This document shows, piece after piece, positions 6,936 through 13,944 of a DNA stretch of 17,057 bases; within the stretch, counting starts at the first letter, position 1; each line of letters begins with the position of its first letter. The DNA is from an uncultured Clostridia bacterium (lineage in GTDB: Bacteria > Bacillota > Clostridia > TANB77 > CAG-508). Position numbers and translations under genes: made by a program. Location: assembly GCA_948857205.1 (NCBI GenBank), contig CAQPRV010000114.1, positions 1 to 17,057 of the forward strand. Direction: 5' to 3'. The notes under the pieces were generated by a model. It had not been told where the DNA came from. It worked only from the letters and a program-made list of their open reading frames with translations, and ran no database searches.

Positions 6936-8735
6936 ATGAATAAAAATGAAAAAGAACAAAACAAGAAGGATAAAAAATTAATAATTGGAATATTAGTTAT
7001 AATATTGATAGTTGCACTTATTACTGGAATAGGAGTATTGTTTGCAGTTAATAAAGATAAAAAAGATGAAAAAACCCTTGCCTACACAGATTTAATTAAA
7101 GAGATATCTTATGGAAATGTAGAAAAAATAGAAATGACAACAGGAAGTACAACAATAAAAGTAAAAATGAAAAATGTACAAGAAGAAAAAACAACAATAG
7201 TACCACAAACAGAGAGTTTTATAACTTTAGTACAAGCAAAGGTAGCAGAAGGAAATGAAATAGAATTAATACAAAAGCCACGAAGTGTAGTAAGTCAAAT
7301 TTCAAGTGTAATAATAACATTTTTACCAACAGCCTTAATGGTTATATTAATTGTAATGATAATAAAAATGCAAGGACTTGGTGAAAAAGGAAAAGTTTAT
7401 GATGATACTGAAAGAAAAACAAAAATTAAATTTGACGATGTTGCAGGTCTTGATGAAGAAAAAGAAGAATTAATAGAAATAGTAGACTTCTTAAAAAGAC
7501 CAGAAAAATTTGCAAAAATGGGAGCAAAAGTACCAAGAGGAGTATTATTATATGGAAAACCTGGTACAGGAAAAACCTTAATTGCTAAAGCAATTGCTGG
7601 AGAAGCAGATGTTCCATTTATTTCAATGAGTGGTTCAGAATTTATAGAAATGTTTGCTGGATTAGGTGCATCTCGTGTACGTAAACTATTTGAAAAAGCA
7701 AGAAAGATAGCACCATGTATTGTATTTATTGATGAAATTGATGCAATAGGTGCTAGAAGATCATCAAATAGTGGAGCAGAAACAGAAAATAATCAAACTT
7801 TAAATCAATTATTAGTAGAAATGGATGGTTTTAGTTCAGAAGAAACAATAATAGTATTAGCTGCAACAAATAGACCAGAAATGTTAGATAAAGCTTTATT
7901 AAGACCAGGAAGATTTGATAGACAAATTACAATACCAACACCAGACTTAAAAGGAAGATTAGAAATTTTAAAAATACACACTAAGGATAAAAAAATATCT
8001 GAAAACGTAAATTTAGAAAACATAGCAGAAGATACAGCAGGTTTCACAGGTGCAGAATTAGCAAATATATTAAATGAAGCAGCAATAATTGCTACAAAGA
8101 GAATGCATGAATCTATAGAAAATGAAGACATAGAAGAAGCAGTAAAAAAAGTAACAGTAGGTCTTGAAAAAAGAGCAAGAGTAATATCAGATAAAGACAA
8201 AAAACTAACAGCATATCATGAAGCAGGACATGCTGTAGTAAGTAGATATTTACCAACCCAGACAAATGTAAAAGAAGTGTCTATAATACCAAGAGGTGTA
8301 GCTGGTGGTTATACAATGTATAAATCAGACGAGGATAAATACTATATATCAAAAACAGAAATGGAAGAAAAACTAATTGCATTATTAGGAGGTAGAGCAG
8401 CAGAAAAATTAGTTTTAGATGATATATCAACAGGTGCAAGTAATGATATAGAAGTAGCAACTAAAATTGCAAGAGATATGGTAACAAAATACGGAATGAG
8501 TGATACTTTAGGACCTATTGATTTTCAAGGTAAAGAGCCATACGAAATGCAAATGTTTGGTGATAATATAGGAGATAGAATAGGCAACGAAGTCAAATTA
8601 TTAATAGATACTGCATATAACGATGCTCAACAATTGTTAATACAACATAGAGATAAATTAGATGCAATAGCCTTGACATTATTAGAAAAAGAAAAAATAA
8701 ATGAAGAAGACTTTAGAAGATTTTTTGAAGATTAA
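6936..8735 (+). CDS. ftsH: ATP-dependent zinc metalloprotease FtsH
   Basis: This is a membrane-anchored hexameric AAA+ protease that extracts and degrades damaged or regulatory membrane and cytosolic proteins. It has 599 aa, slightly short of the usual 610-650 because the C-terminal tail is brief. Two membrane helices lie at ~14-38 and ~118-144 with the small extracytoplasmic domain between. The AAA module has Walker A GKPGTGKT (207-214), the pore loop MFAGLG around Phe240, Walker B IDEID (265-269) and the second region of homology with RPGRFDRQ. The zinc site is HEAGH (428-432), with the third ligand expected in STGASNDIE. Two departures from consensus are visible: GKPGTGKT instead of GPPGTGKT, and Ala in place of Val after the pore Phe. 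AAAGGAG at 6915-6921 is 14 bases from the ATG, rather long. A MITE begins at the base after its stop codon. Confidence 0.97.
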   Translation: MNKNEKEQNKKDKKLIIGILVIILIVALITGIGVLFAVNKDKKDEKTLAYTDLIKEISYGNVEKIEMTTGSTTIKVKMKNVQEEKTTIVPQTESFITLVQAKVAEGNEIELIQKPRSVVSQISSVIITFLPTALMVILIVMIIKMQGLGEKGKVYDDTERKTKIKFDDVAGLDEEKEELIEIVDFLKRPEKFAKMGAKVPRGVLLYGKPGTGKTLIAKAIAGEADVPFISMSGSEFIEMFAGLGASRVRKLFEKARKIAPCIVFIDEIDAIGARRSSNSGAETENNQTLNQLLVEMDGFSSEETIIVLAATNRPEMLDKALLRPGRFDRQITIPTPDLKGRLEILKIHTKDKKISENVNLENIAEDTAGFTGAELANILNEAAIIATKRMHESIENEDIEEAVKKVTVGLEKRARVISDKDKKLTAYHEAGHAVVSRYLPTQTNVKEVSIIPRGVAGGYTMYKSDEDKYYISKTEMEEKLIALLGGRAAEKLVLDDISTGASNDIEVATKIARDMVTKYGMSDTLGPIDFQGKEPYEMQMFGDNIGDRIGNEVKLLIDTAYNDAQQLLIQHRDKLDAIALTLLEKEKINEEDFRRFFED

Positions 8736-9095
8736 TGTCAATGGGGACGGAGAATTTTGGCAATAATTATTTATTGTTTTGTTACTGTTTAGAATAATAG
8801 ATTTTTATTTATACCTTGAAGTAATATTATGTTTAAATTTTTTTAAAAACTATTGTAGATAAAATTAGGATATTAACACGTTTTTAGTCTGAATTTTATA
8901 TTTTAGAAAATTCAAAAAGAGTTTTTATAAACTTTTTTTGAATTTTTTAAAAATTGTTTAAAGACTTTTAAGTATATGAAAAAATAAAACTTTTTTAATA
9001 TTCTGTAAATATCTTAGCTCTACAAATATGTGTGATTTAGAGCTAGTTTCTGTAGAGCAGATAATTATTGCCAAATTTCCCCGTCCCCCTTGACA
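8736..9095. mobile_element. MITE-like 360-bp element with 35-bp terminal inverted repeats
   Basis: The left end (8736-8770, beginning TGTCAATGGGGACGG) and the reverse complement of the right end (9061-9095, beginning TGTCAAGGGGGACGG) match at 32 of 35 positions; both end GGCAATAATTAT. No open frame of note lies between, so the element would need a transposase from elsewhere. Ends carrying GGGGACGG are widespread among dispersed repeats in clostridia and relatives. Inside are a 12-bp hairpin (8907-8918 with 8935-8946) and a pair of competing hairpins near 9015-9058. The left end abuts the ftsH stop codon exactly and the right end lies 18 bases before prmC, so the element fills the whole gene gap. 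A target duplication is not clear; only a short TTA is shared at the flanks. I see no convincing promoter in it. Confidence 0.75.
9017..9058 (+). other. Competing hairpins inside the MITE
   Basis: TAGCTCT (9015-9021) can pair with AGAGCTA (9039-9045). Overlapping bases GCTCTACA (9017-9024) can instead pair with TGTAGAGC (9051-9058). The two stems exclude each other. No T-run follows, so this is not a classical attenuator; it may simply be a subterminal repeat recognised by a transposase. Confidence 0.35.
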
Positions 9096-9113
9096 ATAAG
9101 GTGGGGAGATATG

Positions 9114-9956
9114 ATGAAAATAAAAGATTTAATTAAAAAAGGAACCTTAGATTTAAGAAGTAATGGAATAGATAATGCAAGTTTAAAAGCAAGGTTACTT
9201 ATGCAACATTCTATAAACAAAAATAGAGAATACCTTATAGTACATGATGAAGATGAATTAACAAAGGCACAAATTATTGAATTTAAAAAGGGAATTGAAC
9301 AATTGATTTATGGTGTTCCTTTGCAATATATTACACATTTACAAGAGTTCATGAAAATGGATTTTTATGTAGATGAAAGTGTACTTATACCAAGACCAGA
9401 TACTGAAATTTTAGTTGAAGAGGTAATTAATATTTCTAAAGGTATGAAAGATATAAAAATCTTAGATATGTGTACAGGAAGTGGAGCAATAGCTATTTCA
9501 CTTGCTAAATATATTGAAGAATGTCAAATAATAGCAGTTGATGTTAGCAAAGAGGCTTTAAGAGTTGCAAAGTTGAATGCTAAAAATCAGGCGGTTGAAA
9601 GTAAAATTTCTTTTATAAATTCAAATTTATTTGACAGTATAGTTAAGGAAAGATATGATATTATAGTATCTAATCCACCATATATAAGGAAAGATGTAAT
9701 TGAATCTTTAAGTAAAGAAGTACAAAATGAGCCAAAGTTAGCATTAGATGGAGGATTAGATGGCTTAGATTTTTATAGAAAAATTATTAATTCTTCTTCT
9801 AATTATTTAAAGGTGAATGGATATCTATGTTTAGAAATTGGATTTGATCAAAAAAGTCAAGTAATTGACCTTATTAAAGATAAAGCAGATTTTTCAAAGG
9901 TATATTCAATAGAAGATTTAGCTGGAAAGGATAGAGTAATTATAGCTCAGATTTAA
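9114..9956 (+). CDS. prmC: Release factor glutamine methyltransferase PrmC
   Basis: This protein methylates the Gln of the GGQ motif in peptide-chain release factors using S-adenosylmethionine. It has 280 aa from this start. The N-terminal helical domain includes the typical QYITHLQEFMKMDFYVDESVLIPRPDT junction. The SAM site is DMCTGSGAIA starting at Asp118. The substrate motif NPPY is at 187-190, which marks an N5-glutamine methyltransferase. Two ATGs are adjacent (9111 and 9114). GGAG at 9105-9108 is 5 bases from the second, so 9114 is chosen. A longer frame opening with TTG at 9090 would start inside the MITE end and has no supporting site. The gene is not beside a release factor gene as in many bacteria; whiA follows 19 bases after the stop. 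Its expression probably depends on read-through from ftsH or on an unrecognised promoter. Confidence 0.92.
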   Translation: MKIKDLIKKGTLDLRSNGIDNASLKARLLMQHSINKNREYLIVHDEDELTKAQIIEFKKGIEQLIYGVPLQYITHLQEFMKMDFYVDESVLIPRPDTEILVEEVINISKGMKDIKILDMCTGSGAIAISLAKYIEECQIIAVDVSKEALRVAKLNAKNQAVESKISFINSNLFDSIVKERYDIIVSNPPYIRKDVIESLSKEVQNEPKLALDGGLDGLDFYRKIINSSSNYLKVNGYLCLEIGFDQKSQVIDLIKDKADFSKVYSIEDLAGKDRVIIAQI

Positions 9957-9975
9957 ATAGAAAGGTGGTTTTAAC

Positions 9976-10854
9976 ATGTCTTTTTCTTCAGATATAAAGC
10001 AAGAGTTGAATAATTTAAAAACTTTATCAAATAAAGAATTAGTAAAATATGAATTAATTGGATATCTTGTTTCTAAAAATATATACATTAAGAATAAGAA
10101 AATAGAATATACAACTGAAAGTGATTATAATATAAACAGATTTTCAAAATTATTGTCTAATTTAAATATTAATCACAAAATTGATATAAATGGAAAGATT
10201 TTTGTTGTATCAATAAACACTAAAAATATTGAAAACTTAATTGATTTTTCGCATAATGAAATTAGGCTTAAAAAGGAAATTTTAGAAGAAAAAAATCAGG
10301 AAGATTTGAAGGCGGTTATAAGAGGTGCTTTTTTGGGATCTGGTTCCATAAATAATCCAGATAATAAATATCATTTAGAAGTAAATTTTTCTAATAAGGA
10401 AAGTTTAGAAGATATAATGAACATATTACAGAATTTAGGTATTATGGTAAAAAAGATAAATACTAAAAATAAGTATAGTATTTATATAAAAGAAGGTGAA
10501 GAAATATCAAAGTTATTAGCTTTGATAGGTGCAAATAGTGCAGTGCTTAAATTTGAGGATATACGTATACAAAGGGAAATGAGAGGTAAAGTTAATAGAT
10601 TAGTAAATTGTGAAACAGCTAATTTAAATAAAACAATTAATGCTTCTGTTGAACAGATTTCTGCTATTAATAAATTAAAAGACAGTGGAAAATTTAATGA
10701 TTTGAATGATAATTTAAAGGAAATTGCAGAACTTAGAATTTGCAATCCAGATATATCTTTAATTGAATTAGGAAAAAGGTTAAAAAATCCTGTTGGAAAA
10801 TCAGGTGTAAATTATAGATTAAAAAAGATAATAGAACTTGCAGATGAGTTATAA
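9976..10854 (+). CDS. whiA: WhiA, DNA-binding regulator of division/sporulation type
   Basis: WhiA combines an N-terminal domain related to LAGLIDADG homing endonucleases with a C-terminal helix-turn-helix. In actinobacteria it drives sporulation septation, and in Firmicutes it affects cell division and chromosome segregation. The protein is 292 aa. Family features are SFSSDIKQEL at the start, RGAFLGSGSINNPDNKYHLEV (residues ~115-135, the second LAGLIDADG-like block), RLVNCETANLNKT, LRICNPDISLIELGKRL and VGKSGVNYRLKKI in the HTH. The AAAGGTGG at 9961-9968 is 7 bases before the ATG. In many Firmicutes whiA follows rapZ/yvcJ and yvcK; those genes are absent here, and it sits between prmC and hemW instead. 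The residues used for catalysis by true homing endonucleases are not expected to be conserved, so a nuclease role is unlikely. Confidence 0.93.
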   Translation: MSFSSDIKQELNNLKTLSNKELVKYELIGYLVSKNIYIKNKKIEYTTESDYNINRFSKLLSNLNINHKIDINGKIFVVSINTKNIENLIDFSHNEIRLKKEILEEKNQEDLKAVIRGAFLGSGSINNPDNKYHLEVNFSNKESLEDIMNILQNLGIMVKKINTKNKYSIYIKEGEEISKLLALIGANSAVLKFEDIRIQREMRGKVNRLVNCETANLNKTINASVEQISAINKLKDSGKFNDLNDNLKEIAELRICNPDISLIELGKRLKNPVGKSGVNYRLKKIIELADEL

Positions 10855-10870
10855 TAAGGTTGAGAAAAAG

Positions 10871-12031
10871 ATGAATAGTAGGGAATTAGGGATTTATATT
10901 CATATACCATTTTGTAAAAGAAAATGCCATTATTGTGATTTTATTTCATATACAAATAAGCAAGATGTTGTAAAAGAATATATCGAAAGTGTAATAAATG
11001 AAATTGATAGTTATAATTTAAATAAATTTAAAGTAAATACAATATATATTGGAGGTGGTACACCTTCTTTTATTGATGAAAATAATATAGAAATAATTTT
11101 GAATAAGTTAAAGTCAAAATTACAAGAAAAGGATGTAAAATGGGAAGAGATAGAGAAAACAATAGAAGTTAATCCAGGAACTGTAACTTTAAAAAAGATA
11201 GAGACTTATAAAAAAAGTGGAATTAATAGAATTAGTATTGGATTACAAAGTACAAAGGATAGGTTATTAGAGAAAATAGGTAGAATACATACTTATCAAG
11301 ATTTTTTAAATGCATATGAAATTATAAATCAAGTTGGTATAAAAAATGTTAGTGTAGATTTGATGTTAGGTTTACCAAATCAAACAATACAAGATTTAAA
11401 AGAGTCAATTATGAAAATATTAGAACTAAATCCAAATCATATTAGTGTATATTCTTTAATATTAGAAGAAGATACTAAATTAGCGAATTTAGTAAAGGAA
11501 GGAAAATTAGAATTACCTAGTGAAGAACTTGAAAGAAAAATGTATTGGCATGTAAAAAATATGCTTGAATTAAATGGATTTTATCAATACGAAATATCGA
11601 ATTTTTCAAAAAAGGGTATGGAATCAAAACATAACTTAAATTGTTGGAGTCAAAAAGAGTATATTGGAATTGGAGTTGCTGCTCATTCTTATTTAAATAA
11701 TAAAAGGTATTCTAATTTAATTGATATACAAAAATATATTAAAAATATCCAATCAGGTAATATTAAGGAAAATTATATAATTCATGAAGTACAAAACTTA
11801 GAAGATGCTATGAGAGAGTATATGATACTTGGTTTAAGAAAGTTAGAAGGTGTAAGTATTACTGACTTTAAACATAAGTATGGTGAAAATCCAATTTATT
11901 TATTTAGAAAGGAATTAAATAGATTGGTAAAGGATAATCTAATATTAGTAGATGGGGATAATATTAAACTTACAAATAGAGGTTTAGATTTTGCAAATTT
12001 AGTATTTGAAGAGTTTATACTTACAGTTTAG
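10871..12031 (+). CDS. hemW: HemW-type radical SAM protein (coproporphyrinogen oxidase-like)
   Basis: HemW is a radical SAM protein reported to bind heme and deliver it to target proteins; it is often misnamed oxygen-independent coproporphyrinogen III oxidase. The N-terminus LGIYIHIPFCKRKCHYCDF holds the 4Fe-4S cluster cysteines C15, C19 and C22. TIYIGGGTPS and VNPGT follow in the barrel. The HemW signature H-N-x-x-Y-W appears as HNLNCW (H254-W259), with Cys in place of Tyr. Next is YIGIGVAAHSY. The length is 386 aa. The ATG at 10871 places the conserved LGIYIHIPFC immediately after the start, so it is preferred over a TTG at 10838 or an ATG at 10844 that overlap whiA and lack a ribosome binding site. 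The site for 10871 (AAGG at 10856-10859) is weak, suggesting coupling to whiA, whose stop is 16 bases upstream. Confidence 0.9.
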   Translation: MNSRELGIYIHIPFCKRKCHYCDFISYTNKQDVVKEYIESVINEIDSYNLNKFKVNTIYIGGGTPSFIDENNIEIILNKLKSKLQEKDVKWEEIEKTIEVNPGTVTLKKIETYKKSGINRISIGLQSTKDRLLEKIGRIHTYQDFLNAYEIINQVGIKNVSVDLMLGLPNQTIQDLKESIMKILELNPNHISVYSLILEEDTKLANLVKEGKLELPSEELERKMYWHVKNMLELNGFYQYEISNFSKKGMESKHNLNCWSQKEYIGIGVAAHSYLNNKRYSNLIDIQKYIKNIQSGNIKENYIIHEVQNLEDAMREYMILGLRKLEGVSITDFKHKYGENPIYLFRKELNRLVKDNLILVDGDNIKLTNRGLDFANLVFEEFILTV

Positions 12032-12058
12032 TAAAAATAACTAGAAATTAGAAAAAAG

Positions 12059-12124
12059 AAAAAATGTTCGTAAAAGTATTGACAAAAATAAAAAAAGTGG
12101 ATACAATAAAAGCGAACATTTTTT
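12059..12124. repeat. 12-bp perfect inverted repeat flanking the recN promoter
   Basis: AAAAAATGTTCG (12059-12070) and CGAACATTTTTT (12113-12124) are exact reverse complements, 42 bases apart. They bracket the -35 and -10 elements, the right arm lying about where transcription should begin. A paired operator for a looping repressor, or an RNA/DNA hairpin, is possible. The half-sites GTTCG and CGAAC resemble halves of the Bacillus-type SOS box, but the compact box with a four-base spacer is not present. Confidence 0.6.
12079..12107 (+). promoter_or_regulatory. Strong sigma-A promoter of recN
   Basis: TTGACA (12079-12084, perfect) and TACAAT (12102-12107, five of six) are separated by 17 bases. 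The recN start is about 70 bases further on. The leader contains the near-palindrome ACACCTAAGTGT at 12141-12152. Confidence 0.85.
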
Positions 12125-12177
12125 TAGATGTTTGTAAAAAACACCTAAGTGTAAATAAAAAAATTCGGAGGTAAAAA

Positions 12178-13809
12178 ATGATAGCAACATTACATATAAA
12201 AAATATTGGAATAATAGAGGATGTAAGTATAGATTTAAACAATGGATTAAATGTATTAACAGGGGAAACAGGAGCAGGAAAAACATTAATAATAGATTCA
12301 CTACAAATTATTTCAGGGGGAAGATTTTCAAAAGAAATAATAAGAAAAGGAGAAACAAACTCATTTGTAGAATTATGTATGTATGATCAAAAAGCAAAAA
12401 GTCAAATAGATTCCACAATAATAGTATCAAGAGAGGTAAATATAAATGGAAAAAACATGTGTAAAATTAATGGAAGAATGGTGACAGTTAATGAATTAAA
12501 AGAATTCATGTCAAAATATATAGAAATACATGGACAAAATGATAATCAAAATTTATTAGATAATAAATTACACTTAAAATACTTAGATGGATTTATAGGG
12601 CAAAGTATTAATCAAAAAAAGGAAGCATATAGAAATTTATATGAGAGATATAATGAAATAAAAAAGAAATTAAAAGAGAATTTTGGAGATGATAGAGAAA
12701 GACAAAGAAAACTAGACCTATTAAAATATCAAGCAAAAGAAATAGAAGAATCAAATTTAAAAATAGATGAAGAAAATGAATTAGAAGAAAAAAGAAAAAT
12801 AATGATGAATTCAGAAAAAATATCTAAAAATTTACAAGAAGTAGATAATTTAATAGGAGAAAGTAGCATAGATAGTATAAGTATGGCAATTAGAGCATTA
12901 GAAAAAATTGAAAACATAGATAAAAAGTATGAAAAAGTTTCAAGTAGTTTAAAAAATATATATTACGAATTACAAGAAGTATCAAGAGACATCAATAGTC
13001 AAAAAGAAGAAATATATTTTGATGAAGAAGAAAACAATTATATTGAAGAAAGATTAGATTTAATAAACACTCTTAAAAGGAAATATGGAAATTCAATTGA
13101 AGAAATATTAATATATAAAGTTGAAATACTAAAAGAAATTGAATACATAGTTAATTTAGAAGAACATAATAAAAAACTGAAACATGAACAAAAAGAAATT
13201 GAAGAAAATATGAAGCAAATAGCACTACAAATGCATGAAATAAGAAAAGAAAATGCAGAGAAATTAAGTACAAGTATAAATAATGAATTACAAGACTTAG
13301 AAATGTCAAATGCTACAATTAATATACATGTTGAATATATTGAAGAAGAATTTTTAAGGACAGGAAAAGATATAGTAAGTTTTTATATAAGAACAAATAT
13401 AGGAGAAGACGAAAAAGAATTATCTAAAATAGCATCAGGAGGAGAAATGTCAAGAACAATGCTTGCAATTAAAAAGGTATTAGCAGAAACAGATGAAATG
13501 CCAGTGTTAATATTTGACGAAATTGATACAGGAATAAGTGGAAAAGCAGCAAGTTCTGTTGCTAAAAAATTAAAATTAATTTCAAAAGAACATCAAGTAA
13601 TATGCATTTCACACTTACCTAATATTGCAGCAAGTGCTGACTATAATTATTATATTAGCAAAAATGTTAAAGAGGAGAGAACACAAACACAAGTAAAACT
13701 ATTAGAAGAAAATGAGATAATTGAAGAGATAGCTAGGATTTCTTCAGGTGAAGTAAATGAAGTTACATTAAAATATGCAACTGAGTTACGAAACAAAAAG
13801 GCAAGTTAA
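12178..13809 (+). CDS. recN: DNA repair protein RecN
   Basis: RecN is an SMC-like ATPase that acts early at DNA double-strand breaks. It has 543 aa, near the family norm of 550-570. Walker A GETGAGKT is at 29-36. KFMSKYIEIHGQNDNQ-like sequence (EFMSKYIEIHGQNDNQNLL) is characteristic of RecN. A long coiled-coil arm, Lys/Glu-rich, spans ~140-380. The ABC signature SGGEMSR starts at 420, and Walker B VLIFDEIDTG has Asp447-Glu448. ISHLPNIAASADYNYYISK is the C-terminal switch region. GGAGGT at 12167-12172 lies 5 bases before the ATG. The gene is monocistronic: its own promoter, then a strong terminator. The usual clostridial neighbours (argR, spoIVB, spo0A) are missing. SOS control is known for recN in Bacillus, but no standard LexA box is visible here. 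Confidence 0.95.
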   Translation: MIATLHIKNIGIIEDVSIDLNNGLNVLTGETGAGKTLIIDSLQIISGGRFSKEIIRKGETNSFVELCMYDQKAKSQIDSTIIVSREVNINGKNMCKINGRMVTVNELKEFMSKYIEIHGQNDNQNLLDNKLHLKYLDGFIGQSINQKKEAYRNLYERYNEIKKKLKENFGDDRERQRKLDLLKYQAKEIEESNLKIDEENELEEKRKIMMNSEKISKNLQEVDNLIGESSIDSISMAIRALEKIENIDKKYEKVSSSLKNIYYELQEVSRDINSQKEEIYFDEEENNYIEERLDLINTLKRKYGNSIEEILIYKVEILKEIEYIVNLEEHNKKLKHEQKEIEENMKQIALQMHEIRKENAEKLSTSINNELQDLEMSNATINIHVEYIEEEFLRTGKDIVSFYIRTNIGEDEKELSKIASGGEMSRTMLAIKKVLAETDEMPVLIFDEIDTGISGKAASSVAKKLKLISKEHQVICISHLPNIAASADYNYYISKNVKEERTQTQVKLLEENEIIEEIARISSGEVNEVTLKYATELRNKKAS

Positions 13810-13890
13810 AGAAGCTAGAAAATTTTTTATAGAAAGTTATTATATAATAAGTAAATAATTATCCTTTAGTATAATTGATAGATAATTATA

Positions 13891-13944
13891 AAATAAATAA
13901 AAAATACCTAAATTATCATTAATTTAGGTATTTTTTATTTATTT
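13891..13944. terminator. Bidirectional terminator shared by recN and the VWA gene
   Basis: Bases 13891-13915 and 13920-13944 form a perfect 25-bp inverted repeat with a TCAT loop. The stem centre ATACCTAAATTA is flanked by A-rich and T-rich arms, so it can end transcription from both sides. It overlaps the stop codon of the minus-strand gene (13939-13941) by its last bases. The rest of the gap after recN (13810-13890) holds nothing I recognise. Confidence 0.85.

Noticed and set aside
9090..9113. TTG start at 9090 for prmC
   Set aside because: It lies inside the MITE inverted repeat, and the ribosome binding site GGAG is downstream of it; the ATG at 9114 fits.
10838..10870. TTG 10838 or ATG 10844 as the start of hemW
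   Set aside because: Both overlap the end of whiA without a ribosome binding site, and the added residues are not part of the conserved HemW N-terminus.
12113..12134. LexA (SOS) box before recN
   Set aside because: CGAAC and GTTTG half-sites occur but are 12 bases apart, not four, so the standard box is not met.
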